From Gemmatales bacterium (GTDB lineage Bacteria > Planctomycetota > Planctomycetia > Gemmatales > Gemmataceae): a DNA stretch of 64,000 nt. The DNA is taken from the NCBI GenBank assembly GCA_026004675.1, contig BPJP01000003.1:666250-730249 (forward strand), read 5' to 3'. The notes beneath the pieces were generated by a model. It was given only the letters and a program-made list of their open reading frames with translations. It was not told the DNA's origin and made no database searches. Of the stretch, positions 9,180-17,896 are shown in pieces (position 1 is the stretch's first letter; every line of letters starts with the position of its first letter). Made by a program: the position numbers and the translations under genes.

Positions 9180-9503
9180 CTCCCCGAGTAGGATTCGAAC
9201 CTACAACAAACCGGTTACGCGGATTCCCCATGTTTCCATGAGGCACGGACTATCTCATCGCCCACAAGGGGCGCGGGGCGCTGTTGGTGGTTTATTGGTT
9301 GGGTGTCCTCACCACCTAGTCTCTGCACCTTCCCGGCTACCATCGCTTGCCTCGCGAAACGACCCATTCGCCGGGCTTGGCTCAGGGTTACCACCACCCG
9401 AAGTGCTGAGGCTTCCCTGAATTCACCCCGTTTTTCCGCCGAACATCGCTGTCCGGGGCTGCAAACTTTACAGCCGGTTGCTCTACCGTTGAGCTATCGG
9501 GGA
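9180..9503 (-). tRNA. tRNA-Asn(GUU), interrupted by a group I intron
   Basis: Two exons (9503-9470 and 9217-9180) together make a 72-base tRNA without encoded CCA. The acceptor stem TCCCCGA/TCGGGGA is fully paired with discriminator G. The D stem GCTC/GAGC, anticodon stem ACCGG/CCGGT and T arm GTAGG-TTCGAAT-CCTAC all form. The joined anticodon loop is CTGTTAA, anticodon GUU, which with discriminator G identifies asparagine. The split falls between U35 and U36. Read without splicing, the 5' half looks like a Tyr anticodon, but that is only because intron bases follow U35. Confidence 0.9.
9218..9469 (-). ncRNA. Group I intron (IC3-like) in tRNA-Asn
   Basis: A 252-nt insertion with no open frame. 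The 5' exon ends in U and the intron ends in G, as in group I splicing. P1 is visible: exon GGCUGU pairs with intron GCAGCC, with a U.G wobble at the splice site. The 3' exon bases AAC can pair with GUU just before that guide, giving part of P10. Downstream are TCAGGGAAGCC (9420-9410) and CCCTGAGCCAAGC (9387-9375), which match the P4/J regions of tRNA introns of the IC3 type. R and S elements, GTGCAGAGACTA (9328-9317) and GAGATAGTCC (9256-9247), give P7 by GACTA/TAGTC pairing. It should be self-splicing; activity is inferred. Confidence 0.9.
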
Positions 9504-9515
9504 AAGAACACCTAC

Positions 9516-9543
9516 ATTATATGACTCCTCGTCTCAGACGCAA
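9516..9543 (-). promoter_or_regulatory. Sigma70-type promoter of tRNA-Asn
   Basis: On the minus strand TTGCGT (9543-9538), a 16-base spacer, then TATAAT (9521-9516), a perfect -10 box twelve bases before the tRNA 5' end. Confidence 0.65.
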
Positions 9544-9645
9544 GCCGGTAAAGCATCAGTTCCCGAAAAAAGTAGAGTCGACCAGGTTCATCGTGGGGTC
9601 CCCCGTGCCATCGCTTGCGTCGCCGATCGGCACGATACGCTGCCT

Positions 9646-12192
9646 TTATTCGCGGGTGATGAACTCGTCAAGGTTCAGCAGCACGCGGGCCACAGCAGTC
9701 CAGGCAGCCACTTCGTGGACTGGCGTGTTCGGCGGGACCGTTTTGGGTGCCAACAGCCTCGCTTCTTCAGGGGAAGCAGCGAACTCGGAACGCTGGATGT
9801 CGAGCAGCCGAAGCACCAGCTGTTCTTCCTTGGGATTAGGCAATCTGGCCAGCAAGAGACGATAGAGTCGGCGAATTCGTTTACTATCGCTGTTGATATC
9901 TTTCCAGGAAAGGAGACGGCAGGCCAACCCTTGGGCGAATTCAACGTGGGCCTCGTCATTGAGGAGAGTCAAGGCTTGCAGTGGCGTATTCGAACGGTTG
10001 CGGCGCGAGCAGCAAGAGTTCGCTTCGGGGGCATCGAAAACAGTAAGGCCTGGATGAGGCGCCGAGCGCCAGAAGAAAGTGTACATTCCTCGGCGATAAC
10101 GGTTGGGTCCGGAGTCGGCACGCCAGTTTTTATTGACCTGGGTGAAGCGATAGACGCCGTCGGGTTGTGGTGGGAAGACACTGGGGCCGCCGATCTTGCG
10201 GTACAAGAGTCCGCTGGCGGCGAGAGCAACGTCGCGAACGATTTCGGCTTCAACCCGGATGCGATTTTGCCTGGCGAGAAGCCGATTGCGGGGATCGACA
10301 TCGTGCAAATCCGGCCTGTGCCGTGACGACTGCCGATACGTTGCCGAGGTGACGATCAGGCGATGCATTTTCTTGATGCTCCAATTCTGCCTGACGAATT
10401 CGGAAGCAAGCCAGTCGAGCAATTCGGGGTGGGACGGAGGCGTGCCCTGGGTGCCAAAATCGTTTTCGGTTTCGACAATGCCGAGCCCGAAAAATCGTTG
10501 CCAAAAGCGGTTGACGGTGACACGAGGCGTGAGCGGGTTTTGGGGGTCGACAAGCCAACGGGCGAAATCGAGCCGAGTGGGAGACGCCGTTTTGTTGAGA
10601 GGCGGCAACACGCTGGGGACGCCTGGGTTGACGCGAATCCCTTTGCGGGTGAAATCCCCCTGGATCAGGACGTTGGTAACGCGCGGTGTTTTGCGTTCGC
10701 GCATGACCAAAGTGGTGGGGATGACTGGTTCTTGTTTTTTTAGTTCGGCGATACGTTTTTCGGCCTGGCCGCGGAACACCAGAAAGTGCAGTTGACCGAG
10801 ACCGGCGAGTGGATGCCTTTCGCCCGCAGCGGCGAGCAGATGGCGTGTGCGATCGAGTTCGCGGAAATATTGGGCAAGCGTTTGTTCTTGCCTGGAACTT
10901 CGGCCGTTGGGTGGAACGTTGAGAATGGTTTGAATCGTTTTCGGTAGCTTGGCGCGCATGGAGGTGGTCAATGCCTCTTCCCATTTTGTTTGCTTCTCCG
11001 GAGTCGTGGAATCGAGCATATCGCGAACGCGCTGGACTTCCTTGATTTGTGCACGGATTCTAGCTCGTTGCACCTCTTGCTCCGGCGTGGGTAATTCGAT
11101 GGTCGGTTCGTCGCAGTTGTTCAAGAAAGCGAAAATTTGATAATACTCACGCTGGCTGATCGGGTCGAATTTATGGTCGTGGCATTGGCAGCAGGCGATC
11201 GTGAGTCCAAGAAAGACGGTGCCCGTGGTGCCAACGCGGTCAACAACGGACTCGACTCGAAACTGCTCGCGGTCGATGCCGCCTTCTTCATTTTTCAATG
11301 TGTTGCGGTGGAAGCCGGTGGCGACGATTTGGGAACGAGTGGGATGGGGCAGCATGTCGCCTGCGATCTGCTCGATAGTAAACTGGTCGAAAGGCATATC
11401 CTGGTTGAAGGCATGGATGACCCAGTCACGATAGGGCCACATGGACCGTGGACCGTCGATCGTGAATCCGTTGGAGTCGGCATAGCGAGCCAGATCGAGC
11501 CAATGTCGGCCCCACCGTTCGCCATAATGGGGCGACGCCAGCAGGCGATCCACAAGCCGTTCATAAGCATCGGGTCTTTGGTCGTTCAAGAAGGCGTCGA
11601 TATCGGCAATCGACGGGGGCAGGCCGACCAGATCGAGAAAGAGGCGGCGGATCAACGTCACGCGATCGGCTTCGGGGGAAGGCTGAATTCCTTTTTCCTC
11701 CAGTTTCGCCAGAATGAACAAGTCGATCGGGTTTTGTGCCCATCCTGTTTGCTGAACCTTGGGCAGTTCGGGGCGGACCACAGGGCGGAACGACCAGTGC
11801 TGGGCGACCTTCTCGGCGCGAGCGGCCGGTTTCTCGTTCAGGGGAGCTTTGGCACCTTGATCGATCCACAGGGCGATCAAGGCGATTTCCTTGTCGGGAA
11901 GTTTGTCTTTGCGCGGCGGCATCTGTTTGACATCGTTTTTGCCTGACAACGCGTGAATAAGTTTGCTCTGTCGGCTGTTTCCCGGCACGATCACCGGTCC
12001 GGCGTTGCTTCCCTCGAGGGCCAGCCTGGCCGTGTCGAGCCGCAATCCCGCCCGCTGACGATCGGGACCATGACAGCGATAGCAATGCTTCTGCAGAATT
12101 GGTTTCACTTGTGCAAGGTAGTCCACTGTTTCTTCCGCGCGAGCCGTCGTCAGGATTAGCAAAAGCCAAGGCGACAGTCGAAATGCTTTCAT
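9646..12192 (-). CDS. PSCyt1-DUF1549-DUF1553 secreted haem protein
   Basis: An 848-residue protein with a short signal peptide (KAFRLSPWLLLILTTARAE). A planctomycete cytochrome c domain (PSCyt1) follows with the haem-binding CYRCH (about residues 37-41). DUF1549 (about 150-350, with SPHYGERWGRHWLDLARYADSNG) and DUF1553 (about 560-800, with LDFARWLVDPQNPLTPRVTVNRFWQRFFG and NRLLARQNRIRVEAEIVRDVAL) complete the family layout. The architecture is highly characteristic of Planctomycetota, where these proteins are exported in large numbers, often paired with DUF1501 sulfatase-like proteins. No such partner lies next to this gene. The precise redox or polysaccharide-related role is not known. GAGG precedes the ATG. 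Confidence 0.92.
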   Translation of the reverse strand: MKAFRLSPWLLLILTTARAEETVDYLAQVKPILQKHCYRCHGPDRQRAGLRLDTARLALEGSNAGPVIVPGNSRQSKLIHALSGKNDVKQMPPRKDKLPDKEIALIALWIDQGAKAPLNEKPAARAEKVAQHWSFRPVVRPELPKVQQTGWAQNPIDLFILAKLEEKGIQPSPEADRVTLIRRLFLDLVGLPPSIADIDAFLNDQRPDAYERLVDRLLASPHYGERWGRHWLDLARYADSNGFTIDGPRSMWPYRDWVIHAFNQDMPFDQFTIEQIAGDMLPHPTRSQIVATGFHRNTLKNEEGGIDREQFRVESVVDRVGTTGTVFLGLTIACCQCHDHKFDPISQREYYQIFAFLNNCDEPTIELPTPEQEVQRARIRAQIKEVQRVRDMLDSTTPEKQTKWEEALTTSMRAKLPKTIQTILNVPPNGRSSRQEQTLAQYFRELDRTRHLLAAAGERHPLAGLGQLHFLVFRGQAEKRIAELKKQEPVIPTTLVMRERKTPRVTNVLIQGDFTRKGIRVNPGVPSVLPPLNKTASPTRLDFARWLVDPQNPLTPRVTVNRFWQRFFGLGIVETENDFGTQGTPPSHPELLDWLASEFVRQNWSIKKMHRLIVTSATYRQSSRHRPDLHDVDPRNRLLARQNRIRVEAEIVRDVALAASGLLYRKIGGPSVFPPQPDGVYRFTQVNKNWRADSGPNRYRRGMYTFFWRSAPHPGLTVFDAPEANSCCSRRNRSNTPLQALTLLNDEAHVEFAQGLACRLLSWKDINSDSKRIRRLYRLLLARLPNPKEEQLVLRLLDIQRSEFAASPEEARLLAPKTVPPNTPVHEVAAWTAVARVLLNLDEFITRE

Positions 12193-12465
12193 TTTGTATC
12201 CTCAACGCGTCAATAGCTGGGGCGATCCGGAAGAATGCGACCACAACAGGAATGTCTCTTCGGCTGGAACGCTGGTCGGGCAACCAAACAGGCTGCCGCC
12301 GACGGCCGCCCAAACGGAGGTTTCCGCGGGTTGCTGATCTTTAAGGAGTGATCATGCAGTCGTTTTCTAGAGGGTAAAGAATCTGCCTCGCGATTGCAAG
12401 AGTCTAACGGCGAAGTCGCAACGCCCGATTCGCGCAGCGCCGAACCAGGACGTGTTTCGCGGACT

Positions 12466-14166
12466 TTACTGTCGATTGCGAAAATCGTAGATGAAAAAAG
12501 TCGTGGTCCTCGCCACCGGCTTGCAAGCGCGAAGGAATTCGACGGACGTTTTCGCGGCGGGAGAGTTGCAGTAGCCACCATAAAGAAGTGTCGTACTGGC
12601 AGCAAAATAACCGTTGCCAACGGCTTGGGCGACATCTGATTCGTCTTGGATCGGCAACATGTGCAACCTCACTTCTTCGACCGGCATCGTGTGCAAGGCC
12701 GAATCCGTCCCGAAATACCAGACCTTCAAAGAAGAAATGCCGTTGGTTTTCTGCCATTCGGCGAGTTCTTTTAATCCCTGTCCCCAATCATAGTCCGTGT
12801 CGCTGACGAGCTGGTAGCCGTTCGGTGTCCCCCCCCAAAGTTCGTTGATATAGCACAACGTATTGGGGCAAGCTCGGTAAGAGGATGCAGCGGACCAACC
12901 GACCCCCAACGCCAAAAGGGCAACGAGCGTGGCTTTGGCCCAGGTGGGTGCCAACATGCGGACAACCTGGACGGCTGCGGCGGCGAAACCGATTACAAAC
13001 AGTGACAGGAAGGGAAGTATCAAACGAATACCGATCTGCACGCGAAACAGCGGACAAAGAGCGAACAACAATGCCGCCGGCATTACCGCCCAATTGAGTA
13101 ATGCCTTGGGCCGAAGCAACAGGAGGACGATCGGCAGAAAGAGGAGCGTGAGGGAAAGTTTTATGGTCGGCAGAATCCAAAAGTAATGCCAGCACGCCCG
13201 GCGGTAAGTCTTGCCGAGCAGATATGTCCCGTGACCACGGACATTGTGCTTCACCTGCTGGATCAGCCCCTCTCCGGCATTACTGAAGATGCAGAGGTTT
13301 TCGGCAATTGGAACCATCACTGTCTTCAGCGATCCTTCTGGAAGGTTATTGGCCCACTTCACAAAAGAAGGCTCCGCTTGCCAGTCGCAACCGGTGTAGA
13401 TGAAAAGCACGGCCATGCCGCCGCCAAAAATCCAACAAAAGTCTCGTCGGAATGGCCTCAGCTGCACCCATGCTTCGTACAAGGAGGGAAGGAGGTGTCC
13501 TTGATAAATTTGCCCCAGGACTCCTTGGCGATGCAACCGTTCGAGTTCGACAGCAAACAAGCACACCGGTCCGAAAACCAGTCCCGAGGCCTTGGCCGCC
13601 ATGGCGGCGCCAAACCAAAAAGCCGGCACGGCACGTCGCCAAATCCACGACGATTCCCGTCCTACAGCGAAATGATAGACCAGCGCTAACAGGCACGCAC
13701 TGATGGCGATATCCGTGGTTGCTAGAGATGCGTGGGCCAAATAGCTCGGCTCAAAGGCGATCAACGCCACCGCCAAAGCACCGGCCCACGGGCCAGCCAA
13801 CCGTCGCCCCGCCAGCCATGCATATGTCAGCAGAAGCGACCAGAAAAACAAGGTCATGGCCCGCGCTACAGGGAGAACCTGGTGCAAGTCGGCTTCCGGA
13901 TCGAACGGTTTGCCGCGATACCGTTCCCACAAGTAGATCGGCAACGTCTGCACGTCGACGGGCAGAGTCATCGTTCCCAGCCGCATCAAACCTTTGCACT
14001 CGCCCGTCCGCCAGCGCTTCAATCCTTGTTCCAAGTAAGTTGGTTCATCGAAGACAGCGCCGATCTCGGAAGCGGTGGTGCGACACCAGCAGGAAGAGAC
14101 GATGATGCAGAGAAAGAACCAGCCAAGCGAGAGATAGAGTTCGAATTGAAAAAGTCGTCTGGGCAT
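12466..14166 (-). CDS. GT39-like membrane glycosyltransferase
   Basis: A 566-residue polytopic membrane protein. It starts with a membrane span (LYLSLGWFFLCIIVSSCW), then the periplasmic acidic loop FDEPTYLEQGLKRW, in which Asp-Glu is typical of GT-C enzymes (PMT/ArnT class), then a series of spans in which residues FEPSYLAHASLATTDIA are conserved. The C-terminal ~120 residues form a soluble domain (LWGGTPNGYQLVSDTDYDWGQGLKEL). Such enzymes transfer sugars from a polyprenyl-phosphate donor to lipids or proteins on the outer side of the membrane. It follows the GT2-methyltransferase and GT87 genes on the same strand, suggesting envelope glycan assembly. The donor and acceptor are unknown. Confidence 0.75.
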   Translation of the reverse strand: MPRRLFQFELYLSLGWFFLCIIVSSCWCRTTASEIGAVFDEPTYLEQGLKRWRTGECKGLMRLGTMTLPVDVQTLPIYLWERYRGKPFDPEADLHQVLPVARAMTLFFWSLLLTYAWLAGRRLAGPWAGALAVALIAFEPSYLAHASLATTDIAISACLLALVYHFAVGRESSWIWRRAVPAFWFGAAMAAKASGLVFGPVCLFAVELERLHRQGVLGQIYQGHLLPSLYEAWVQLRPFRRDFCWIFGGGMAVLFIYTGCDWQAEPSFVKWANNLPEGSLKTVMVPIAENLCIFSNAGEGLIQQVKHNVRGHGTYLLGKTYRRACWHYFWILPTIKLSLTLLFLPIVLLLLRPKALLNWAVMPAALLFALCPLFRVQIGIRLILPFLSLFVIGFAAAAVQVVRMLAPTWAKATLVALLALGVGWSAASSYRACPNTLCYINELWGGTPNGYQLVSDTDYDWGQGLKELAEWQKTNGISSLKVWYFGTDSALHTMPVEEVRLHMLPIQDESDVAQAVGNGYFAASTTLLYGGYCNSPAAKTSVEFLRACKPVARTTTFFIYDFRNRQ

Positions 14167-14232
14167 GTGATTTCACCCGAAACCAGCCAAGTGGCGTGGG
14201 CAGTAGGGCTTGGAAGCGCTCCCGGCTTGTCG

Positions 14233-15654
14233 TCAGGCTGCACGGCGGGCAGCCGCTGCTGGTTTCCTTCCCACGGCAATGACCGATAACTGAGGCCAAA
14301 CAGGAATTTTTTCAATCAATTTGGCAAGAGGCAGCAACCGTTCGTAGGTTTTCATTTGTCCGGGAGACAAAGTCGTCTGTCGGAGCCATTTGCCGGAGAC
14401 GTACCAACCCAGCGTACCGAGGCGGTTGAATCCCTGGGAATGTACGATCTCGAAGCCGGCCTCGCGCATTTTGTTTTCCAACTCGCCGGGGGCATAACGG
14501 CGGAAGTGGCCGAGTGTTCGATCGACGCCCGTATAAAGCTGGGGATGAGCCGGCACCAGCAGGATGGCATGGCCGCCGGCCTCGAGCACGCGGAAAAAGT
14601 CTCGCAATACCTTGCGATCGTCCTCGATATGCTCCAAAACGTTGATGCAAATGATCGTGTCGATGCCAGCGCGATCGAGCTCGCGACATTGATCCATGCG
14701 AGCGAGGTCCAACTCCCGCACGGTTACATGGTCGAGATGGGCGAAACGGCGGGCGATACGTTCCACGTAAAAGGTGTCGTTGTCCGCACAAATGAGGCGA
14801 TCACGATCGAGCAGCAATTCGCTGAGGTTGCCAATGCCGCAGCCTGCTTCCAAAACCCGTCGGCCAAGAAACGGTTTCATTTGCTGTATCATCCAGCGAT
14901 TCAAGCCACGGGCTTTGCGGCAGCTTTGCAGAATGTAGAAACCTTCGTGAGTGGTGAATGGTCGCGCTCCGACCCGGTTCTTCGTCAGCAACCACAGGCA
15001 ACGAAAGAGATTCTTCCACGAGAAGCGAATGTCGTGCGCATGCTCTCCTTGCAGACAGATCGGCACTTCGTACAGACGAAGGTCCCATTGAGCGAGTTTG
15101 GCGATCAGTTCGAGGCCGACAAATCGCGCGTCGGTTAGAGGGATGGACCGCAGAATGTCTGTCCTGGCAACCAGACAGCCACTGTCCCACTCGCTCAGAC
15201 GAACGTCATACAACAAGTTTGCCAGAAGAGTCAGGATACGGCGTCGCATGGTGGGGCAGAAGCGAAGGACTCGGCGGGAAAAACCAGCTAACTCGCGCGA
15301 ACCGAGAACGACATCGGTGCAGCCGTCACGCATAGGTTCAAGCAACGCTTCGTAATCGCCGGGGTGCAGATCGATCGTGCTGTCCAGCAGCAAGACGACG
15401 TCGCCCGAAAGTTCCTCGAAAGCACAGGCCAAAGCGGCAGCACGATTCGGCTGGCCAACATGGAAAACGGGGCGAAGTCGCGGATGATCGCGGGTCAAAT
15501 CCGTCAGTATTTGTCGACTGGCGTCGGTGGAACTGTTATCGGCCACGACGAGTTCGAATTCCGCCGGAATCGGTGCCGCCAGCAGCCGTTTGACCAGCGC
15601 GCGAAGCTGCCGCTGCTGATTGCGCACGATAACGCAAATGCTTAGTTTGTCCAT
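14233..15654 (-). CDS. Fused GT2 glycosyltransferase and class I methyltransferase
   Basis: The N-terminal ~220 residues are a GT2 (GT-A fold) domain: KLSICVIVRNQQRQLRALV, VVADNSSTDASRQIL, and the metal-binding region LLLDSTIDLHPGDY, where the DxD is replaced by DST/DLH. The C-terminal half (from about 270) is a SAM-dependent methyltransferase with motif I LEAGCGIGNLSE and motif IV-V region IICINVLEHIEDDRKVLRDFFRVLEAGG. Both halves look intact. The ATG at 15654 is preferred over a TTG 36 bases upstream. It lies 78 bases before the GT39-like gene and 70 after the GT87 stop. Role inferred as decoration of an envelope glycan or lipid-linked sugar. Confidence 0.8.
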   Translation of the reverse strand: MDKLSICVIVRNQQRQLRALVKRLLAAPIPAEFELVVADNSSTDASRQILTDLTRDHPRLRPVFHVGQPNRAAALACAFEELSGDVVLLLDSTIDLHPGDYEALLEPMRDGCTDVVLGSRELAGFSRRVLRFCPTMRRRILTLLANLLYDVRLSEWDSGCLVARTDILRSIPLTDARFVGLELIAKLAQWDLRLYEVPICLQGEHAHDIRFSWKNLFRCLWLLTKNRVGARPFTTHEGFYILQSCRKARGLNRWMIQQMKPFLGRRVLEAGCGIGNLSELLLDRDRLICADNDTFYVERIARRFAHLDHVTVRELDLARMDQCRELDRAGIDTIICINVLEHIEDDRKVLRDFFRVLEAGGHAILLVPAHPQLYTGVDRTLGHFRRYAPGELENKMREAGFEIVHSQGFNRLGTLGWYVSGKWLRQTTLSPGQMKTYERLLPLAKLIEKIPVWPQLSVIAVGRKPAAAARRAA

Positions 15655-15726
15655 GTCCGCATCTGTTCCGTAACGTTTCACGTGGACCAAGCGTTTCCAG
15701 AATCGAAGAAGGCTCAGCTCGCGGGG

Positions 15727-17007
15727 TCAAATCGCTGCCTCTGCCTCCTGCGACTTACGGCGAAGCAAGACCATGATCGCCGACGCCAAGACGACATTCG
15801 CCCACAAAAAGGCACCGTAAACTTCTGCTTGCTTTCCACCCAGCGAACCAAGCAGACTGGTGCTTGTCGACATCATCAAGACAAAGGCTGCCACCGCGCT
15901 GGCCACCAGGTACCGCCGCAGTCCTGGTTCGGGTCGGCAGGCGTGCAGATAGTAACTCAATACGGCGGAAGGCAAGAGAATCAGGACGCAATGATGCTTC
16001 CAGGTTCGCTCGCAAAAAAGCAACATTCCCAATAGCACGATGCTGAACTCCGCTGGCAATCGCCAGCCCTGTCGCTGCGAGATCGGCGTTCGGCATGTCC
16101 AAATCACCAGGATCGCGAATAGCCCCATGAAGAACTTGATGATCCAGCGCGCCTGCGTCGGCGTTAATTCCAGGATATTGTCATAGCGAACCGGAACGTA
16201 CGTCTTCGGTGTGATGTACTTCGAATAAGATGGGCTGGCTGTCGCCATGCGCATGACAAACCCCGGCAGCGACTGGTTTTCATGCTCGCTGGTAATTTCG
16301 CCACCGACCAGGTAGGGCGTAATCCAGCAATCGGCCCAACTGAGGAGCAGTTGGGTGTTTCGCGCCGGTCCTAACAAGATGCCCGGTAACAGAACGGCGA
16401 AGAACACTACGCCCACTGCACAACCGGCCAGCGAACGCCATGCTCGTTTCCACACAAGATAGGGAACAAACAGCAAAGGCGTTAGTCGGCAGACGATGGC
16501 CAGTCCGAGCACCATTCCCGACGTTCTGTCCCAGCCCGATTGGAACAAATGCAAGGCTGCCATGAGCAAAAACAAAACGAAAAGGTTGATGTTGCCGTGC
16601 GTCAAGTCGCCGATGATCGGCTTCAAGCACAAAACGGCGGTGAACACTTTCGCTTCGATGGGAAAAGGCCGGTCCGGCGTTTCAATCATCTTGAACGCCC
16701 AGTGCATCGATGCCAAGGCCATGATCAGTTTCAGAAAGAACCAGGTCATCGCCCCAGCGACCGTCGGGAGTTTTGCCAACTGCTTGAGAAATAATGCAAA
16801 CACCGGCGGGTGCGGATACGAGTATTCCACATAAATATTCTCGCCGGCGTCCATCTGGCTGACGTGGTACAGAAAGCGAACCACGGCAGAGCGATCATCG
16901 AGCACCTTGCCGTAGTATTGGATGGCGACGGCGGAGAACACGCCGAACAGACCAAACACGAAAAATCGCTGCCAGAAAAGAGCGCGATCCTGACGGGTCA
17001 ACAACAT
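15727..17007 (-). CDS. GT87-type (DUF2029) membrane glycosyltransferase
   Basis: A 426-residue polytopic membrane protein of the GT87 family, which adds mannose or other sugars from polyprenyl-phosphate donors. Visible family features are the periplasmic acidic/aromatic segment GENIYVEYSYPHPPVFALFLKQL and KPIIGDLTHGNINLFVLFLLMAALHLFQSG, where GNINLF is typical. The ATG at 17007 is supported by GGAG nine bases ahead; the open frame upstream lacks any convincing sequence. It is the first gene of the three-gene minus-strand glycan cluster. Confidence 0.78.
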   Translation of the reverse strand: MLLTRQDRALFWQRFFVFGLFGVFSAVAIQYYGKVLDDRSAVVRFLYHVSQMDAGENIYVEYSYPHPPVFALFLKQLAKLPTVAGAMTWFFLKLIMALASMHWAFKMIETPDRPFPIEAKVFTAVLCLKPIIGDLTHGNINLFVLFLLMAALHLFQSGWDRTSGMVLGLAIVCRLTPLLFVPYLVWKRAWRSLAGCAVGVVFFAVLLPGILLGPARNTQLLLSWADCWITPYLVGGEITSEHENQSLPGFVMRMATASPSYSKYITPKTYVPVRYDNILELTPTQARWIIKFFMGLFAILVIWTCRTPISQRQGWRLPAEFSIVLLGMLLFCERTWKHHCVLILLPSAVLSYYLHACRPEPGLRRYLVASAVAAFVLMMSTSTSLLGSLGGKQAEVYGAFLWANVVLASAIMVLLRRKSQEAEAAI

Positions 17008-17351
17008 GTCAGGCACTCCGTTGCCTCGAAGAAGCAGGCTTCCTGCCGAAACTGGCGACAATTTATCACGCTGGTTCGACTGGAACAACCCGAAGCCCTG
17101 TCTCGATCGGGGCGGCACAAATCGCGCAACGCTGGAGAATTACACAAGCCGCAAATACCAGCACCAGCCGGCGACACTCTCCGCCTGGTCACGAGGGCAT
17201 CCTTTGTCGGATGATAAGCTTGCGAACGTCCCGCCCCTGCATGATAATTCGGGTAAGACACAAAAATTGTTTGCCCGAAAATGGTAGCGCAAAAGAGATG
17301 TTGCCAGAAAAATTGGCGAAATCTTTGTAACGAAAGGGCGGGGGCGCGCAC
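17008..17351. other. Divergent intergenic region, GT87 and ECF sigma
   Basis: 344 bases with no convincing gene, holding the promoters of two divergent units. I could not assign a clear -10/-35 pair; the sigma factor may be autoregulated from here. Confidence 0.4.
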
Positions 17352-17894
17352 ATGCTAAGTGAAGCCGCATCCCCAACGATGCAACGATCCTTGACGCAAG
17401 GGCTGCTGCAATACCGCAGCATGCTGTTTGGATTCATATACGCCCTGGTCCGCGACGTGGTAGTGGCCGAGGAAATCTTCCAGGAGGTCGCCATTATCGC
17501 CATGGAAAAAGACAAGAAGGGGGATGAAATCATCCGGGAACCAGCCTTCTGGCTCAAGGAAGTCGCTCGGCGACTGGTCCATGCGGGTTTCCGAACCCGA
17601 CAGGGGCAAGCTGTCAATGTGGACCCGGAATACCTTGAACAGGTAGCGGACACTTTGGAATCGGACGGATCGATCGAGCAACAGCAGGCGCGGATGCAGG
17701 CATTGGGTCACTGCCTCGAAAAAATCTCGCCGACCAATCAGGAATTGCTTCGGCAACGTTTCGTCGTTGGAGCCAGCTACGAGGAGATTGCGAAGCGGAT
17801 GGATCGGCGTGCGGATACGTTGCGTGTCACGTTGCATCGTCTGCGCCGCCAGTTGGCTGATTGCGTGGAACGAAAAGTCAACGCGGAGGCCTGA
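17352..17894 (+). CDS. ECF-type RNA polymerase sigma factor
   Basis: A 180-residue sigma factor. Region 2 spans about residues 18-85 (LLQYRSMLFGFIYALVRDVVVAEEIFQEVAIIAM) and region 4 about residues 120-175 (LEKISPTNQELLRQRFVVGASYEEIAKRMDRRADTLRVTLHRLRRQL), with an 'L.el...' HTH. The Rhodopirellula/Planctomycetes-type sequence 'sM..fI.alvrd...aeEifQEv' is visible. ECF factors are usually held by an anti-sigma factor encoded next door; here the next gene has an anti-sigma-like N-terminal segment and an FHA domain. It is the first gene of a plus-strand cluster. Confidence 0.85.
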   Translation: MLSEAASPTMQRSLTQGLLQYRSMLFGFIYALVRDVVVAEEIFQEVAIIAMEKDKKGDEIIREPAFWLKEVARRLVHAGFRTRQGQAVNVDPEYLEQVADTLESDGSIEQQQARMQALGHCLEKISPTNQELLRQRFVVGASYEEIAKRMDRRADTLRVTLHRLRRQLADCVERKVNAEA

Positions 17895-17896
17895 TC

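Noticed and set aside
9180..9503. Reading this locus as tRNA-Tyr(GUA)
   Set aside because: The intron's first base completes a GUA-like triplet, but the 3' exon starts with UAA. Splicing after U35 gives GUU, and discriminator G fits Asn, not Tyr.
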